Origin: Lachnospiraceae bacterium
Lineage (GTDB): Bacteria; Bacillota; Clostridia; Lachnospirales; Lachnospiraceae
Length of the DNA stretch: 44,242 nucleotides
Assembly: GCA_022769625.1 (NCBI GenBank)
Contig: JALEJP010000005.1
Span: 1-44,242 of the forward strand
Direction: 5' to 3'
Part shown: one piece after another, positions 8,711 through 16,703 of the stretch
How positions within the stretch are numbered: position 1 is the first letter of the stretch
How the letters are laid out: each line of letters begins with the position of its first letter
Position numbers and translations under genes: made by a program
Notes under the pieces: model-generated
What the model saw: the letters and a program-made list of their open reading frames with translations, nothing else
The model's database searches: none
Told to the model about the DNA's origin: nothing

Positions 8711-9595
8711 CTACACTTTCTCCTGAATCTGCTTGCCAAGCAATCCGGTCGGCTTCACGAGAAGAACAATGATCAGGACTGCGAACACGATGGCATCTGC
8801 CATCTGAGAAGAAATATACGCCTTGCCAAGGATCTCGATCACACCAAGGAGAAGACCGCCGATCAGCGCGCCCGGAACCGAACCGATTCCTCCGAATACT
8901 GCTGCTACGAAAGCCTTGATACCAGGCATGGCACCCGTATACGGAGTCAGAGAAGGATACGCGGAACACAGCAAAACAGCCGCAATCGCTGCCAGAGCAG
9001 AACCAATGGCGAATGTAAGTGCAATGGTTCCGTTCACATTAATACCCATAAGCTGCGCAGCCCCTTTATCCTCAGAAACTGCAAGCATAGCCTGACCTGC
9101 CTTTGTCTTATTGATAAAAAGCGTCAGACAAATCATAATAACCATGCACGCCACAATGGTCACAATTGTCTCGCCTGAAATAATCAGACTGCCTCCTGCC
9201 AGCACAAGAGAAGGTACCGAAACCACGGATGTAAAGGATTTCGTATCTGCACCGAAAATCAGCAGTGCCACATTCTGCAGAAGATAGCTGACACCAATTG
9301 CAGTAATCAGAACCGCAAGCGGAGAAGCTGCTTTTCTCAGAGGACGATATGCCACTCTCTCAATCACAACACCGAGTATCGTACAGAAAATAACTGCAAG
9401 CACTACCGCAAGAATCGGGTTTACACCCCATGCATTCATAGCCGTAAGTGCAATATAACCACCCACCATGATGATATCACCATGAGCAAAGTTCAACATT
9501 TTTGCAATACCATACACCATTGTATATCCAAGTGCAATAATCGCATAAACACTGCCAAGACTGATACCATTAATTAAATAAGAAACAAAACTCAT
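8711..9595 (-). CDS. livH: Branched-chain amino-acid ABC transporter permease LivH
   Basis: 294 residues, typical for LivH. Conserved motifs include the N-terminal LINGISLGSVYAIIALGYTM and MLNFAHGDIIMVGGYIA, and the EAA-like loop AQLMGINVNGTIALTFAIGS. GAGGGG lies 7 nt before ATG 9593-9595. The stop directly abuts the livM start. It is separated from livK by a 244-nt spacer containing two hairpins, which probably set a higher dose of the binding protein than of the permease. Confidence 0.95.
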   Translation of the reverse strand: MSFVSYLINGISLGSVYAIIALGYTMVYGIAKMLNFAHGDIIMVGGYIALTAMNAWGVNPILAVVLAVIFCTILGVVIERVAYRPLRKAASPLAVLITAIGVSYLLQNVALLIFGADTKSFTSVVSVPSLVLAGGSLIISGETIVTIVACMVIMICLTLFINKTKAGQAMLAVSEDKGAAQLMGINVNGTIALTFAIGSALAAIAAVLLCSAYPSLTPYTGAMPGIKAFVAAVFGGIGSVPGALIGGLLLGVIEILGKAYISSQMADAIVFAVLIIVLLVKPTGLLGKQIQEKV

Positions 9596-9653
9596 ACGCT
9601 GACCCCTCTGTCGTATTTTTCATATCTCAGCCATCCATAAAGGCAAAACACCT

Positions 9654-9706
9654 TACACAGATATCAAAAACAAACGACAATCCTGTTTGTCTTTGATATC
9701 TGTGTA
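9654..9706 (-). promoter_or_regulatory. Long intercistronic hairpin between livK and livH
   Basis: A 15-bp perfect outer stem (9654-9668 with 9692-9706) continues after one mismatch into a 6-bp inner stem (9670-9675 with 9685-9690) around a 9-nt loop. Short 7-bp flanking repeats (9628-9634 with 9706-9712) could extend the fold. There is no U-run, so RNA stabilisation or processing is likelier than termination. Confidence 0.6.
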
Positions 9707-9757
9707 TGGCTGAATCTTTCAGCAAATTTTATCATCAGGCTCTGCCTGCGTAAAATA

Positions 9758-9785
9758 AGAAGGGCTGCCAAAAGGCAACCCTTCT
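9758..9785 (-). terminator. Partial terminator after livK
   Basis: On the minus strand an 11-of-12-bp stem with a TTTT loop (AGAAGGGTTGCC/GGCAGCCCTTCT) is followed by TTATTTTA. It lies 54 nt after the livK stop and before livH. Since livH-M-G-F has no clear promoter of its own, this probably allows read-through and lowers downstream expression. Confidence 0.7.
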
Positions 9786-9839
9786 TCGGGCTTTCAGCCT
9801 GTCTTTCATTGCCCTTTCAGGCTTTCGGCTTTACAGCCA

Positions 9840-11036
9840 TTACATAGCGGTATAAACACCGTCTTTAATGATAACTGCTTTCGGAGCTTTATCCGGCTCG
9901 CCGTCTGCTGTCCAGGTCATGCCTGTACCGGTCAGACCATCCAGAGTAATCTCTGTCATAGCGGTCTTCATTGCATCGCATATATCACTTACGCTCATAT
10001 CTGCTGTGACACCTGCCTGCTCAGCTGCTGCCTTGATGATGTAGATAGCATCATAGGAATCTGCTGCGAACTGGTTCGGTGTATCGCCATATGCTTCTTT
10101 ATAAGCTGCTACGAAGTTCTTGGTCAGTTCATCGTCTGCATCTGCTGCAAACGGTGTCAGAAGCATAACGCCTTCTGCCAGAGAGGTGTCAAAATTCTCC
10201 ACTGCCAGGATACCATCCAGACCATCGCATCCGAAGAAGGTCGGTGCATAGCCCATGGAATTTGCCTGTGTCAGGATCAGAGAAGCCTCTGTGTAGTAGA
10301 TTGGCAGGAATACCATGTCTGCACCGGCATCCTTAGCCTTCTGAAGCTGTACGGAGAAATCTGTCTTGCTGTCCTCTGTAAAAGCCTCTGCGGAAACGAT
10401 CTCGAAGTCCTGATTTTCTGCTTCTGCTGCAAACTTCTCATAAATACCGGAAGAATATACATCAGAGCTGTTGTAGATAACTGCTACCTTGGTAGCCAGT
10501 TTGTTCTCACCAATGTATTTAGCGGATGCGGCACCCTGGTTCGGGTCAGAGAAGCAAACACGGAATGCATTGTCATATTTAATAGAATCAACAGCAGAAC
10601 CTGACGGTGTCAGCTGGAACATATTGTCCTCATGTGTCTTTTCAACAACAGCGGTACAAGGTGTGGATGTAACGGTTCCCATCAGTACCTGCATACCCCA
10701 GTCTTTCAGAGAGTTGTAAGCGTTTACTGATTTCTCTGCATCATGCTCATCATCCTCAAACTGGAATTCGATCTGCATGCCGTTGATGCCGCCTGCTGCG
10801 TTGATTTCCTTTACTGCCAGCTCTGCTGCGTTTTTCACTGCCTGACCATAAACGGCTGCACCACCTGTCGTAGGTCCGATACCGCCAATCTTCAGTACGC
10901 CGCCTGCTGCTGCATCGGAAGAAGCCTCTGCTGCTGCCTCTGTTTCTTTTGAAGCACTGTTTCCGCATCCTGCCAGTGATACAGCTACCAGAGTAACTGC
11001 TGCCACTGCTGCGAAAAATCTTTTAAACTTTCTCAT
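9840..11036 (-). CDS. livK: Branched-chain amino-acid ABC transporter substrate-binding lipoprotein
   Basis: 398 residues. The N-terminus is a lipoprotein signal: MRKFKRFFAAVAAVTLVAVS and then LAGC, where Cys is the lipidated residue, followed by an Ala/Glu/Ser-rich linker. The mature part is a periplasmic-binding-protein type I fold of the Leu/Ile/Val family, with IGPTTGGAAVYGQAVKNAAE at the start and INAAGGINGMQIEFQFEDDE. In this monoderm-type organism it is anchored on the outer face of the membrane and delivers substrate to LivHM. AAGGAGGAAATATT precedes the ATG. It is the first gene of the operon and has a strong promoter of its own. Confidence 0.94.
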   Translation of the reverse strand: MRKFKRFFAAVAAVTLVAVSLAGCGNSASKETEAAAEASSDAAAGGVLKIGGIGPTTGGAAVYGQAVKNAAELAVKEINAAGGINGMQIEFQFEDDEHDAEKSVNAYNSLKDWGMQVLMGTVTSTPCTAVVEKTHEDNMFQLTPSGSAVDSIKYDNAFRVCFSDPNQGAASAKYIGENKLATKVAVIYNSSDVYSSGIYEKFAAEAENQDFEIVSAEAFTEDSKTDFSVQLQKAKDAGADMVFLPIYYTEASLILTQANSMGYAPTFFGCDGLDGILAVENFDTSLAEGVMLLTPFAADADDELTKNFVAAYKEAYGDTPNQFAADSYDAIYIIKAAAEQAGVTADMSVSDICDAMKTAMTEITLDGLTGTGMTWTADGEPDKAPKAVIIKDGVYTAM

Positions 11037-11160
11037 AATATTTCCTCCTTAATTATTCTCTCTTGCGATTTTTTATATCCATGGGCAAAAACATGCACCT
11101 GGATGCCAGGAGCCGTTTTCTGCTGTTTTACAGACCACAGGAATAAAAATCTTGCAAACT

Positions 11161-11189
11161 ATGATACCGCCTGCCCATGGGGTTGTCAA
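11161..11189 (-). promoter_or_regulatory. Promoter of the liv operon
   Basis: On the minus strand TTGACA (11184-11189) and TATCAT (11161-11166) are 17 nt apart, close to the consensus of a vegetative promoter. Transcription would begin near 11154 and leave a leader of about 118 nt before livK. The remaining part of the 11037-11368 gap holds no gene and must contain the start region of the plus-strand phosphofructokinase gene. Confidence 0.75.
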
Positions 11190-11368
11190 TTGTTTTTTTA
11201 CGTTTTTAATTTATTTTGTCCGTATTCCGTAAATTTTAGGTTTCTTTTTTTCACCACTATGCAATAATTTTAAACATTCGTAATAAATCCGATATGTTTT
11301 TTCCCAGGAAATGTAGTAGAATAATTACGCAATATGAAATTTTGCGAAATCTGAAAGGAGTACAACTC

Positions 11369-12583
11369 GTGAAAAATTTAATCGTAGGACAGTCCGGCGG
11401 TCCCACCGCCGTTATCAACAGCAGCCTTTACGGAGTAATCATGGAAGGCTTTGCACATGAAAACGAAATTGGTCACGTTTATGGCATGATCAATGGCATA
11501 CAGGGCTTTTTAAAAGGAAACTATATGGATATGAAAGAGCTCCCCTCTGATACACAGAAAGCTCTTACCACCACTCCCGGTGCATTTCTCGGTTCCTGCC
11601 GCTACAAACTGCCAGAGGATCTTGCGGATCCGGTTTACCCTCTTCTGTTCCGTAAATTTGAAGAGCTTGATATCGGTTACTTCTTTTATATAGGCGGCAA
11701 TGATTCCATGGATACTGTCAGCAAGCTTTCCAGATACGCTGCTCTTCACCAGAAAGAGGTTCGCATCCTGGGAATTCCAAAAACCATTGACAACGATCTC
11801 GTTCTTACAGACCACACACCGGGATTTGGCAGCGCTGCCAAATACGTGGCAGCATCCGTATGCGAGATCGGCATCGATGCATCCGTGTACGATACACGCT
11901 CGGTGACGATTATCGAAATCATGGGACGACATGCCGGATGGCTCACCGCCGCTTCTGTTCTGGCACGTAAATTCGAAGGAGACAATCCGGTTCTGATCTA
12001 TCTGCCGGAAACGGATTTTGACCAGGAGGCTTTCCTTACCAGACTCACTGAAAGCTTCCAGACCAGAAACAACCTGATCGTCTGTGTATCCGAAGGTATC
12101 CACGACAAGGATGGCAAATTCATCTGTGAATATGCTTCGGAGGCCGGTGTGGATGCTTTTGGGCACAAGATGCTTACCGGCTGTGGAAAATATCTGGAAA
12201 ATCTTGTAAAGACAAGACTCAACGTCAAGGTTCGCTCCGTAGAACTGAACGTTAACCAGAGATGTTCGGCCTTTACCCAGTCCAGAACTGATGCACAGGA
12301 AGCTGCACAGGCCGGTGCGGCCGGCGTACAGGCAGCACTTGCAGGCGAAACCGGAAAAATGGTTTCCTTTGTGCGAAAGTCGGACAGCCCTTATGAGATG
12401 ACATGCGGACTGGTTGACGTAAACGAGGTATGCAATAAAGAAAAGGTCGTTCCACAGGAATGGATCACAAAGGATGGAACGGATATCAGCGATGCCTTTA
12501 TCGCCTATGCAAGGCCTCTGATCCAGGGCTGCCCGGATCTGCCCATTAAGGACGGATTGCCGGTATATGCATACCGCAGATAA
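11369..12583 (+). CDS. pfp: PPi-type 6-phosphofructokinase
   Basis: About 404 residues of the phosphofructokinase superfamily. It starts at GTG 11369 (VKNLIVGQSGGPTAVIN) with AAAGGAG 8 nt upstream; the in-frame ATG at 11294 has no ribosome binding site and adds unrelated residues. Key positions point to pyrophosphate as donor. The phosphoryl-donor loop reads GGNDS (residues 109-113) with Asp where ATP enzymes have Gly. The catalytic motif is PKTIDND (137-143) with Lys where ATP enzymes have Gly, and Asp141 is the catalytic base. MGRHAGW is the fructose-6-phosphate motif. PPi enzymes work reversibly in glycolysis and gluconeogenesis. Donor preference is inferred from these two residues only. 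Confidence 0.88.
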   Translation: MKNLIVGQSGGPTAVINSSLYGVIMEGFAHENEIGHVYGMINGIQGFLKGNYMDMKELPSDTQKALTTTPGAFLGSCRYKLPEDLADPVYPLLFRKFEELDIGYFFYIGGNDSMDTVSKLSRYAALHQKEVRILGIPKTIDNDLVLTDHTPGFGSAAKYVAASVCEIGIDASVYDTRSVTIIEIMGRHAGWLTAASVLARKFEGDNPVLIYLPETDFDQEAFLTRLTESFQTRNNLIVCVSEGIHDKDGKFICEYASEAGVDAFGHKMLTGCGKYLENLVKTRLNVKVRSVELNVNQRCSAFTQSRTDAQEAAQAGAAGVQAALAGETGKMVSFVRKSDSPYEMTCGLVDVNEVCNKEKVVPQEWITKDGTDISDAFIAYARPLIQGCPDLPIKDGLPVYAYRR

Positions 12584-12626
12584 ATAACCTGCGACTGACC
12601 GATCTTTCAAATGAATGACAACAAAA

Positions 12627-12673
12627 ACTCCGGCATAAGAATCAATGCAAACGTTGTATCCTTATGCCGGAGT
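12627..12673. terminator. Bidirectional terminator between pfp and the deacylase gene
   Basis: A perfect 13-bp stem (12627-12639 with 12661-12673, ACTCCGGCATAAG) encloses a 21-nt loop between two converging genes. The flanks are AAAAA on the left and AATTTGTTT on the right, so it can act in both directions. Confidence 0.75.
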
Positions 12674-12728
12674 AATTTGTTTCTGTACGGTCAAAGATTC
12701 CGATACCAGTGCTTCTGCACGCTGCCTT

Positions 12729-13274
12729 TTACAGGTCTACCAGAGTATATTCATGATGAACAGCCGGAAGAATTTTTTCAAGAATATCGGCAGTACGTAT
12801 TTTCAGGCTGGATGTATTAATACAGGGATGACATCCCAGATACTCTTCTTTTAGCAAATCACGGTCTATGAGAAGACGCACATGATTTTCCCTGTCATTC
12901 ATCAGTCCAAGGACACTGACCGATCCCGGCGTGATATCCAGATACTCTTCCATAAAAGAGGAATCCGCAAAGGAAAGGCGGGCACAGCCCAGCTGATGGG
13001 AGAGATCTTTTGTTTTAAACACTTTTTCTCCCGGCATCATCAGAAGATAGAAATCCGTTTTCTGGCGATTGCACAGAAACAGGTTTTTACAAATACCAAT
13101 CCCCAGAATTTTCTCAATTTCAGCGCAAGCCTCCACCGTCGGTGTAATCTCATGATCCACACGGCTGTATGGGACAGCAAGCGTTTCCAGCAGATCATAA
13201 ACGGCCATTTCCTTGGGAAGTCTGTCTGCGGCATTGTCCGGTCTTCCGTGATAAATCGTTCTGTCTATTCTCAT
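12729..13274 (-). CDS. Prolyl-tRNA trans-editing deacylase (YbaK/ProX-type)
   Basis: 181 residues of the YbaK/EbsC-ProRS editing-domain family, which hydrolyses mischarged aminoacyl-tRNA(Pro). Seen here are VDHEITPTVEACAEIEKILG, the conserved lysine-bearing GICKNLFLCNRQK, KTKDLSHQLGCARLSFA and the GSVSVLGLMND segment that binds the tRNA end. It resembles the PrdX/ProXp branch. ATG 13272-13274 overlaps the proS TGA stop by one base. Coupling makes sense because the upstream ProRS lacks an internal editing domain. Whether Ala- or Cys-tRNA(Pro) is the target cannot be told by eye. Confidence 0.9.
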   Translation of the reverse strand: MRIDRTIYHGRPDNAADRLPKEMAVYDLLETLAVPYSRVDHEITPTVEACAEIEKILGIGICKNLFLCNRQKTDFYLLMMPGEKVFKTKDLSHQLGCARLSFADSSFMEEYLDITPGSVSVLGLMNDRENHVRLLIDRDLLKEEYLGCHPCINTSSLKIRTADILEKILPAVHHEYTLVDL

Positions 13275-14713
13275 CAATATGCCTTACCCCAGTAAACCAT
13301 CTTTTTCGCCGGTTTTCCACAGCAGACACAGACATCGGAGAGCTGCTCCTGCTTAAACGGCATACAGCGGGAGGTAATACCAACCTCATCTTTCAGCCTG
13401 TCTTCGCAGGCCTGATCTCCACACCACATTGCCTTGATAAAGCCGGGTTTGTTGTCTGCAATATCCTTGATCTCTTCCATATTATGAGCAACATAGGTAT
13501 GCGCATCTCTGTGTGTCCGTGCTCTCTCCAGCATATCCTTCTGCATGGTATCCAGAATCTGTGGGATTTCGGCAGCCAGGTTCTCAATGGCAACTGTAAT
13601 CTTTTCCCGCGTATCACGTCGTACCACAACAGCCTGTCCGGCTTCCATATCCTTTGGTCCCATTTCCACACGTACCGGAATGCCGCGCATCTCCTGCTCT
13701 GAAAATTTCCATCCGGGGCTTCTGTCACTGTCATCTGTCTTGACGCGGAGACCGGCCTCCTTCAGTGCTGCCTCTATCTCAGCTGCTTTTTCCAGAATGC
13801 CCGGCTTTTTCTGCTGAATCGGAATAATGTCTACCTGAACCGGTGCAATTCTCGGCGGAAGTACCAGACCACTGTTGTCACCGTGTACCATGATAATGGC
13901 ACCAATCATACGTGTGGTCATACCCCAGGAAGTCTGATGTACATATTTCAGTTTGTTGTCTCTGTCTGTAAACTGAATATCGAATGCTTTCGCAAAACCA
14001 TCTCCGAAATTGTGGCTGGTTCCGGACTGCAGAGCCTTTCCGTCATGCATCAGTGATTCGATCGTATACGTAGCCTCTGCACCTGCAAATTTTTCCTTGT
14101 CTGTCTTTCTTCCTTTAATAACCGGAATGGCCAGCACTTCTTCACAGAAATCTGCATACACATTCAGCATCTGGATGGTTCTCTCCTCTGCTTCCTCTGC
14201 TGTTGCATGTGCCGTATGGCCTTCCTGCCAGAGAAACTCACGGGAACGCAAAAACGGTCTTGTAGTCTTTTCCCAACGGACAACCGAACACCACTGATTA
14301 TATACCTTTGGCAGATCACGATAAGACTGAATATCGCGCGCATAAAAATCACAGAACAGGGTTTCTGATGTCGGTCTCACACACATACGCTCCTGCAGCG
14401 GCTCCAGTCCGCCATGTGTTACCCAGGCAACCTCCGGTGCAAACCCCTCCACATGATCCTTTTCTTTCTGAAGCAGACTCTCCGGAATAAACATCGGCAT
14501 GTACACATTCTGCACTCCGGTCTCCTTGAATCTGCGGTCCAGCTCATGCTGAATATTTTCCCAGATTGCATAACCTGCCGGTTTGATTGCCATACAGCCT
14601 TTTACACTTGTATAATCAATCAGCTCTGCTTTTTTCACAACGTCTGTGTACCATTGTGCAAAATCCTCATCCATCGAGGTGATTGCTTCTACTAATTTCT
14701 TTTCCTTCGCCAT
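13274..14713 (-). CDS. proS: Prolyl-tRNA synthetase (short, eukaryote/archaeal-like type)
   Basis: 479 residues, class II synthetase of the type lacking the INS editing insertion, as in archaea and many Clostridia and mycoplasmas. Motifs include [20 protein letters not shown] near the N-terminus, [20 protein letters not shown] (motif 2 region), [18 protein letters not shown] and the C-terminal zinc-type segment with [20 protein letters not shown]. The start is ATG 14711-14713 ([11 protein letters not shown]) behind AAGGAGAAAAAAG. The 55 upstream residues in the same frame come from the T-box leader. Expression is controlled by the T-box riboswitch immediately upstream, and the editing deacylase follows in the same operon. 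Confidence 0.95.
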   Translation of the reverse strand: MAKEKKLVEAITSMDEDFAQWYTDVVKKAELIDYTSVKGCMAIKPAGYAIWENIQHELDRRFKETGVQNVYMPMFIPESLLQKEKDHVEGFAPEVAWVTHGGLEPLQERMCVRPTSETLFCDFYARDIQSYRDLPKVYNQWCSVVRWEKTTRPFLRSREFLWQEGHTAHATAEEAEERTIQMLNVYADFCEEVLAIPVIKGRKTDKEKFAGAEATYTIESLMHDGKALQSGTSHNFGDGFAKAFDIQFTDRDNKLKYVHQTSWGMTTRMIGAIIMVHGDNSGLVLPPRIAPVQVDIIPIQQKKPGILEKAAEIEAALKEAGLRVKTDDSDRSPGWKFSEQEMRGIPVRVEMGPKDMEAGQAVVVRRDTREKITVAIENLAAEIPQILDTMQKDMLERARTHRDAHTYVAHNMEEIKDIADNKPGFIKAMWCGDQACEDRLKDEVGITSRCMPFKQEQLSDVCVCCGKPAKKMVYWGKAY

Positions 14714-14797
14714 CTTTTTTCTCCTTACTGTATTTATGTGTTTTAATAGAAAGTACAATACGCGGACTTTCGATTCCTGAAAAATCACCAGAACAAC

Positions 14798-15083
14798 AAA
14801 AAATCCTCCATCCCGCGCACTGTACGCAGGGACCGAGGTCAATCTTTTCGGCGGTACCACCCTGATTAGCACTGTCAAAACAGTACTCTCTCAACGATCC
14901 GTTATCGCCGGACATACGCCATATTTTCATATGGTGCTCCAAGGCAGGTTCCATCCATTCCGCACAGAAATCTCACACCTCTGATTTCCTCTCTGGAGAT
15001 TAGTCTGAATGTACTATCCCTTTTCTTCACTTTGCCATTTTCTGTTCTTCCGCGGTCAATAACTGCTTTCACCGCATGAAACT
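14798..15083 (-). ncRNA. T-box riboswitch (tRNA-Pro sensing) in the proS leader
   Basis: On the minus strand the invariant T-box AGGGTGGTACCGC lies at 14851-14863. It is followed by a GC-rich terminator hairpin ending in TTTTTT at 14798-14803. Stem I shows AGAGAGG and GGTGTGAGA, and closes with GAACCTGCCTTGGAG, where the specifier CCU (14946-14948) is a proline codon. Uncharged tRNA-Pro should pair with CCU and the T-box, favour antitermination and raise proS expression. The 5' boundary is set from the predicted transcription start near 15083. Confidence 0.92.
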
Positions 15084-15089
15084 GTAACC

Positions 15090-15118
15090 AGTTTAGGGCA
15101 AAATCTGTAATTTGTCAA
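15090..15118 (-). promoter_or_regulatory. Promoter of the proS T-box transcript
   Basis: On the minus strand TTGACA (15113-15118) and TAAACT (15090-15095) are spaced by 17 nt and lie just upstream of T-box stem I. Confidence 0.7.
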
Positions 15119-15166
15119 TATTGATTTTCGCGGATTCTTTTCGCCTGTCCGACCGGTATCGCAATC

Positions 15167-15195
15167 TTGCCTTTTTCCCTTTTTTCGATTAAAAT
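15167..15195 (+). promoter_or_regulatory. Probable promoter of the DUF4317 gene
   Basis: TTGCCT (15167-15172) and TAAAAT (15190-15195) with a 17-nt spacer, giving a leader of about 85 nt before the start at 15288. The -35 box is imperfect. Confidence 0.5.
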
Positions 15196-15287
15196 AATGC
15201 CAGAGTTTTCGGATATACCATGGGTAAAACATTCCGTTGCATCATTCATATTTTGCCGCAGCTGCGGTATGGGGAGGATATAAATAA

Positions 15288-16421
15288 ATGAATAAAAAAG
15301 AAATTACAGAACTGAAAAAACAGTATACTCCGGACAGATGTACAATTACGCGCATCTGCGGATGCTATGTGGACGCGGAAAAGGAAAAAAAGCTGGAAAT
15401 GAAGGAAGCCTTTCTTTCTCTGTCCGAAGAGGAGATTTTTAAGTATTTTGAGATTTTTAAAAAGACTCTGTCCGGGACGATTGGCAAAAATCTGCTGAAT
15501 CTGGATTTTCCGCTGAAATCAGAGGCGGAAGGCGGACAGCAGGAATTTCTTTTGAGACTGAGAAACAGCCGTCTAAAGGACGATGTGCTGGTGAATGAGT
15601 GTTACGACAGAATTATCGAGCATTATTACAACGGAGAAAACTATTTCATCATCCTGATACACGCTGCATACGATGTTCCCGGTAAAGCGAAAGATAATAC
15701 GGAAATGTTCGATGCTTCCGATGAGGTTTTCGAATATATTCTGTGCAGTATCTGCCCGGTGAAGCTTTCCAAAGCCGGACTTTGCTACAATGCCGAGACA
15801 AACCGGATCCAGGATCGGATCCGGGACTGGATCGTGGAACTCCCGGAACGTGGATTTCTTTTCCCTGCTTTCAATGACCGCAGCACGGATCTTCACAGCA
15901 TGCTTTACTATTCAAAAAACGCGGAAGAGCTGCAGACTGACTTTATGCAGGAAATGTTCGGGTGCGAGGCTTCCCTTACCGCAAAAGAACAGAAGGAATC
16001 CTTCCACAGCATTATTTCCGAAACTCTTGGCGAAGACTGTGAATATGAAACTGTCAAATCCATTCATGACCATCTGAGCAGTATCATGGAGGAACACAAG
16101 GATGACCCGAACCCTGTCCTTCTGGACAAACAGGAGGTAAAACATCTGCTCTCTCTGAGCGGCGTGGAAGATACCAGGCTGGAAGAATTTGACGATCACT
16201 ATGACTCTGCCATAGGAGAACACAATTCCCTGGTTGCGTCAAATATCATCAACACACGCAAATTTGAGGTAAAAACTCCGAACCTTACCATCCAGGTAAG
16301 CCCGGAGTGCGCAGATCTGATTGAGACACGCGTCGTTGACGGTAAAAAATGCCTTGTCATTACCGTGGATGACAGCGTAACCGTAAACGGAATCCCCGCC
16401 AGGACACTGGCCCGCGAATAA
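15288..16421 (+). CDS. DUF4317 family protein
   Basis: 377 residues matching by eye the DUF4317 family of Clostridia. Its opening MNKKEITELKKQYTPDRCTI and TRICGCYVDAEKEKK are characteristic. No signal peptide or membrane segment is visible, so it is probably cytosolic. The protein is acidic, and its last 60 residues include two short beta-rich repeats (VKTPNLTIQVSPE and CLVITVDDSVTVNG). No catalytic motif stands out, and function is unknown. The ATG follows GGGAGGATATAAATA. It is transcribed divergently from proS and lies upstream of the ammonium transporter, with a 282-nt gap that contains the transporter's own promoter and leader. Confidence 0.8.
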   Translation: MNKKEITELKKQYTPDRCTITRICGCYVDAEKEKKLEMKEAFLSLSEEEIFKYFEIFKKTLSGTIGKNLLNLDFPLKSEAEGGQQEFLLRLRNSRLKDDVLVNECYDRIIEHYYNGENYFIILIHAAYDVPGKAKDNTEMFDASDEVFEYILCSICPVKLSKAGLCYNAETNRIQDRIRDWIVELPERGFLFPAFNDRSTDLHSMLYYSKNAEELQTDFMQEMFGCEASLTAKEQKESFHSIISETLGEDCEYETVKSIHDHLSSIMEEHKDDPNPVLLDKQEVKHLLSLSGVEDTRLEEFDDHYDSAIGEHNSLVASNIINTRKFEVKTPNLTIQVSPECADLIETRVVDGKKCLVITVDDSVTVNGIPARTLARE

Positions 16422-16579
16422 AATATCCGTTTTGCCGAAATGAACAGTCTGTACACTGTCCGTGTTCGCAGCACAATATTTTATGCCTGATTGTGCAATA
16501 TAGAAACACTTTTTTGCATTTTTAGAAAGATTTTACAAATTTTATTTTTTGTTCTCAAAAATTACGTGCATTTTACATA

Positions 16580-16607
16580 TTGTATTTTTCCGGAAAATCC
16601 GTATACT
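16580..16607 (+). promoter_or_regulatory. Promoter of the ammonium transporter
   Basis: TATACT at 16602-16607 is a good -10 box; TTGTAT at 16580-16585 lies 16 nt upstream as a weaker -35. Transcription would start near 16614, just before the attenuator hairpin. Confidence 0.5.
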
Positions 16608-16618
16608 TGGTGTCAACA

Positions 16619-16658
16619 GACGAGGGCGTCGAAACCATTTTTGGTTTCGGCGCCTTTT
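16619..16658 (+). promoter_or_regulatory. Attenuator-like leader hairpin before amt
   Basis: A 12-bp stem containing one G-U pair (16625-16636 with 16643-16654) and a hexanucleotide loop ATTTTT is followed directly by TTTT (16655-16658), the form of an intrinsic terminator. A smaller alternative hairpin GACG/CGTC (16619-16622 with 16627-16630) would use part of the same 5' arm. Mutually exclusive hairpins with hexaloops before amt genes are the architecture used by ANTAR-type antiterminators, but the loop here lacks the G expected at position 4. Confidence 0.6.
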
Positions 16659-16703
16659 CGTATTGATCAAGGTGCATGGCACTGAAAAAGAGGAGGAACT
16701 ATT

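Noticed and set aside
11510-12610. Long minus-strand open frame (366 codons) opposite the phosphofructokinase gene
   Set aside because: It is a complete antisense shadow of a clear enzyme gene, rich in Cys/Ser with no family resemblance and no ribosome binding site.
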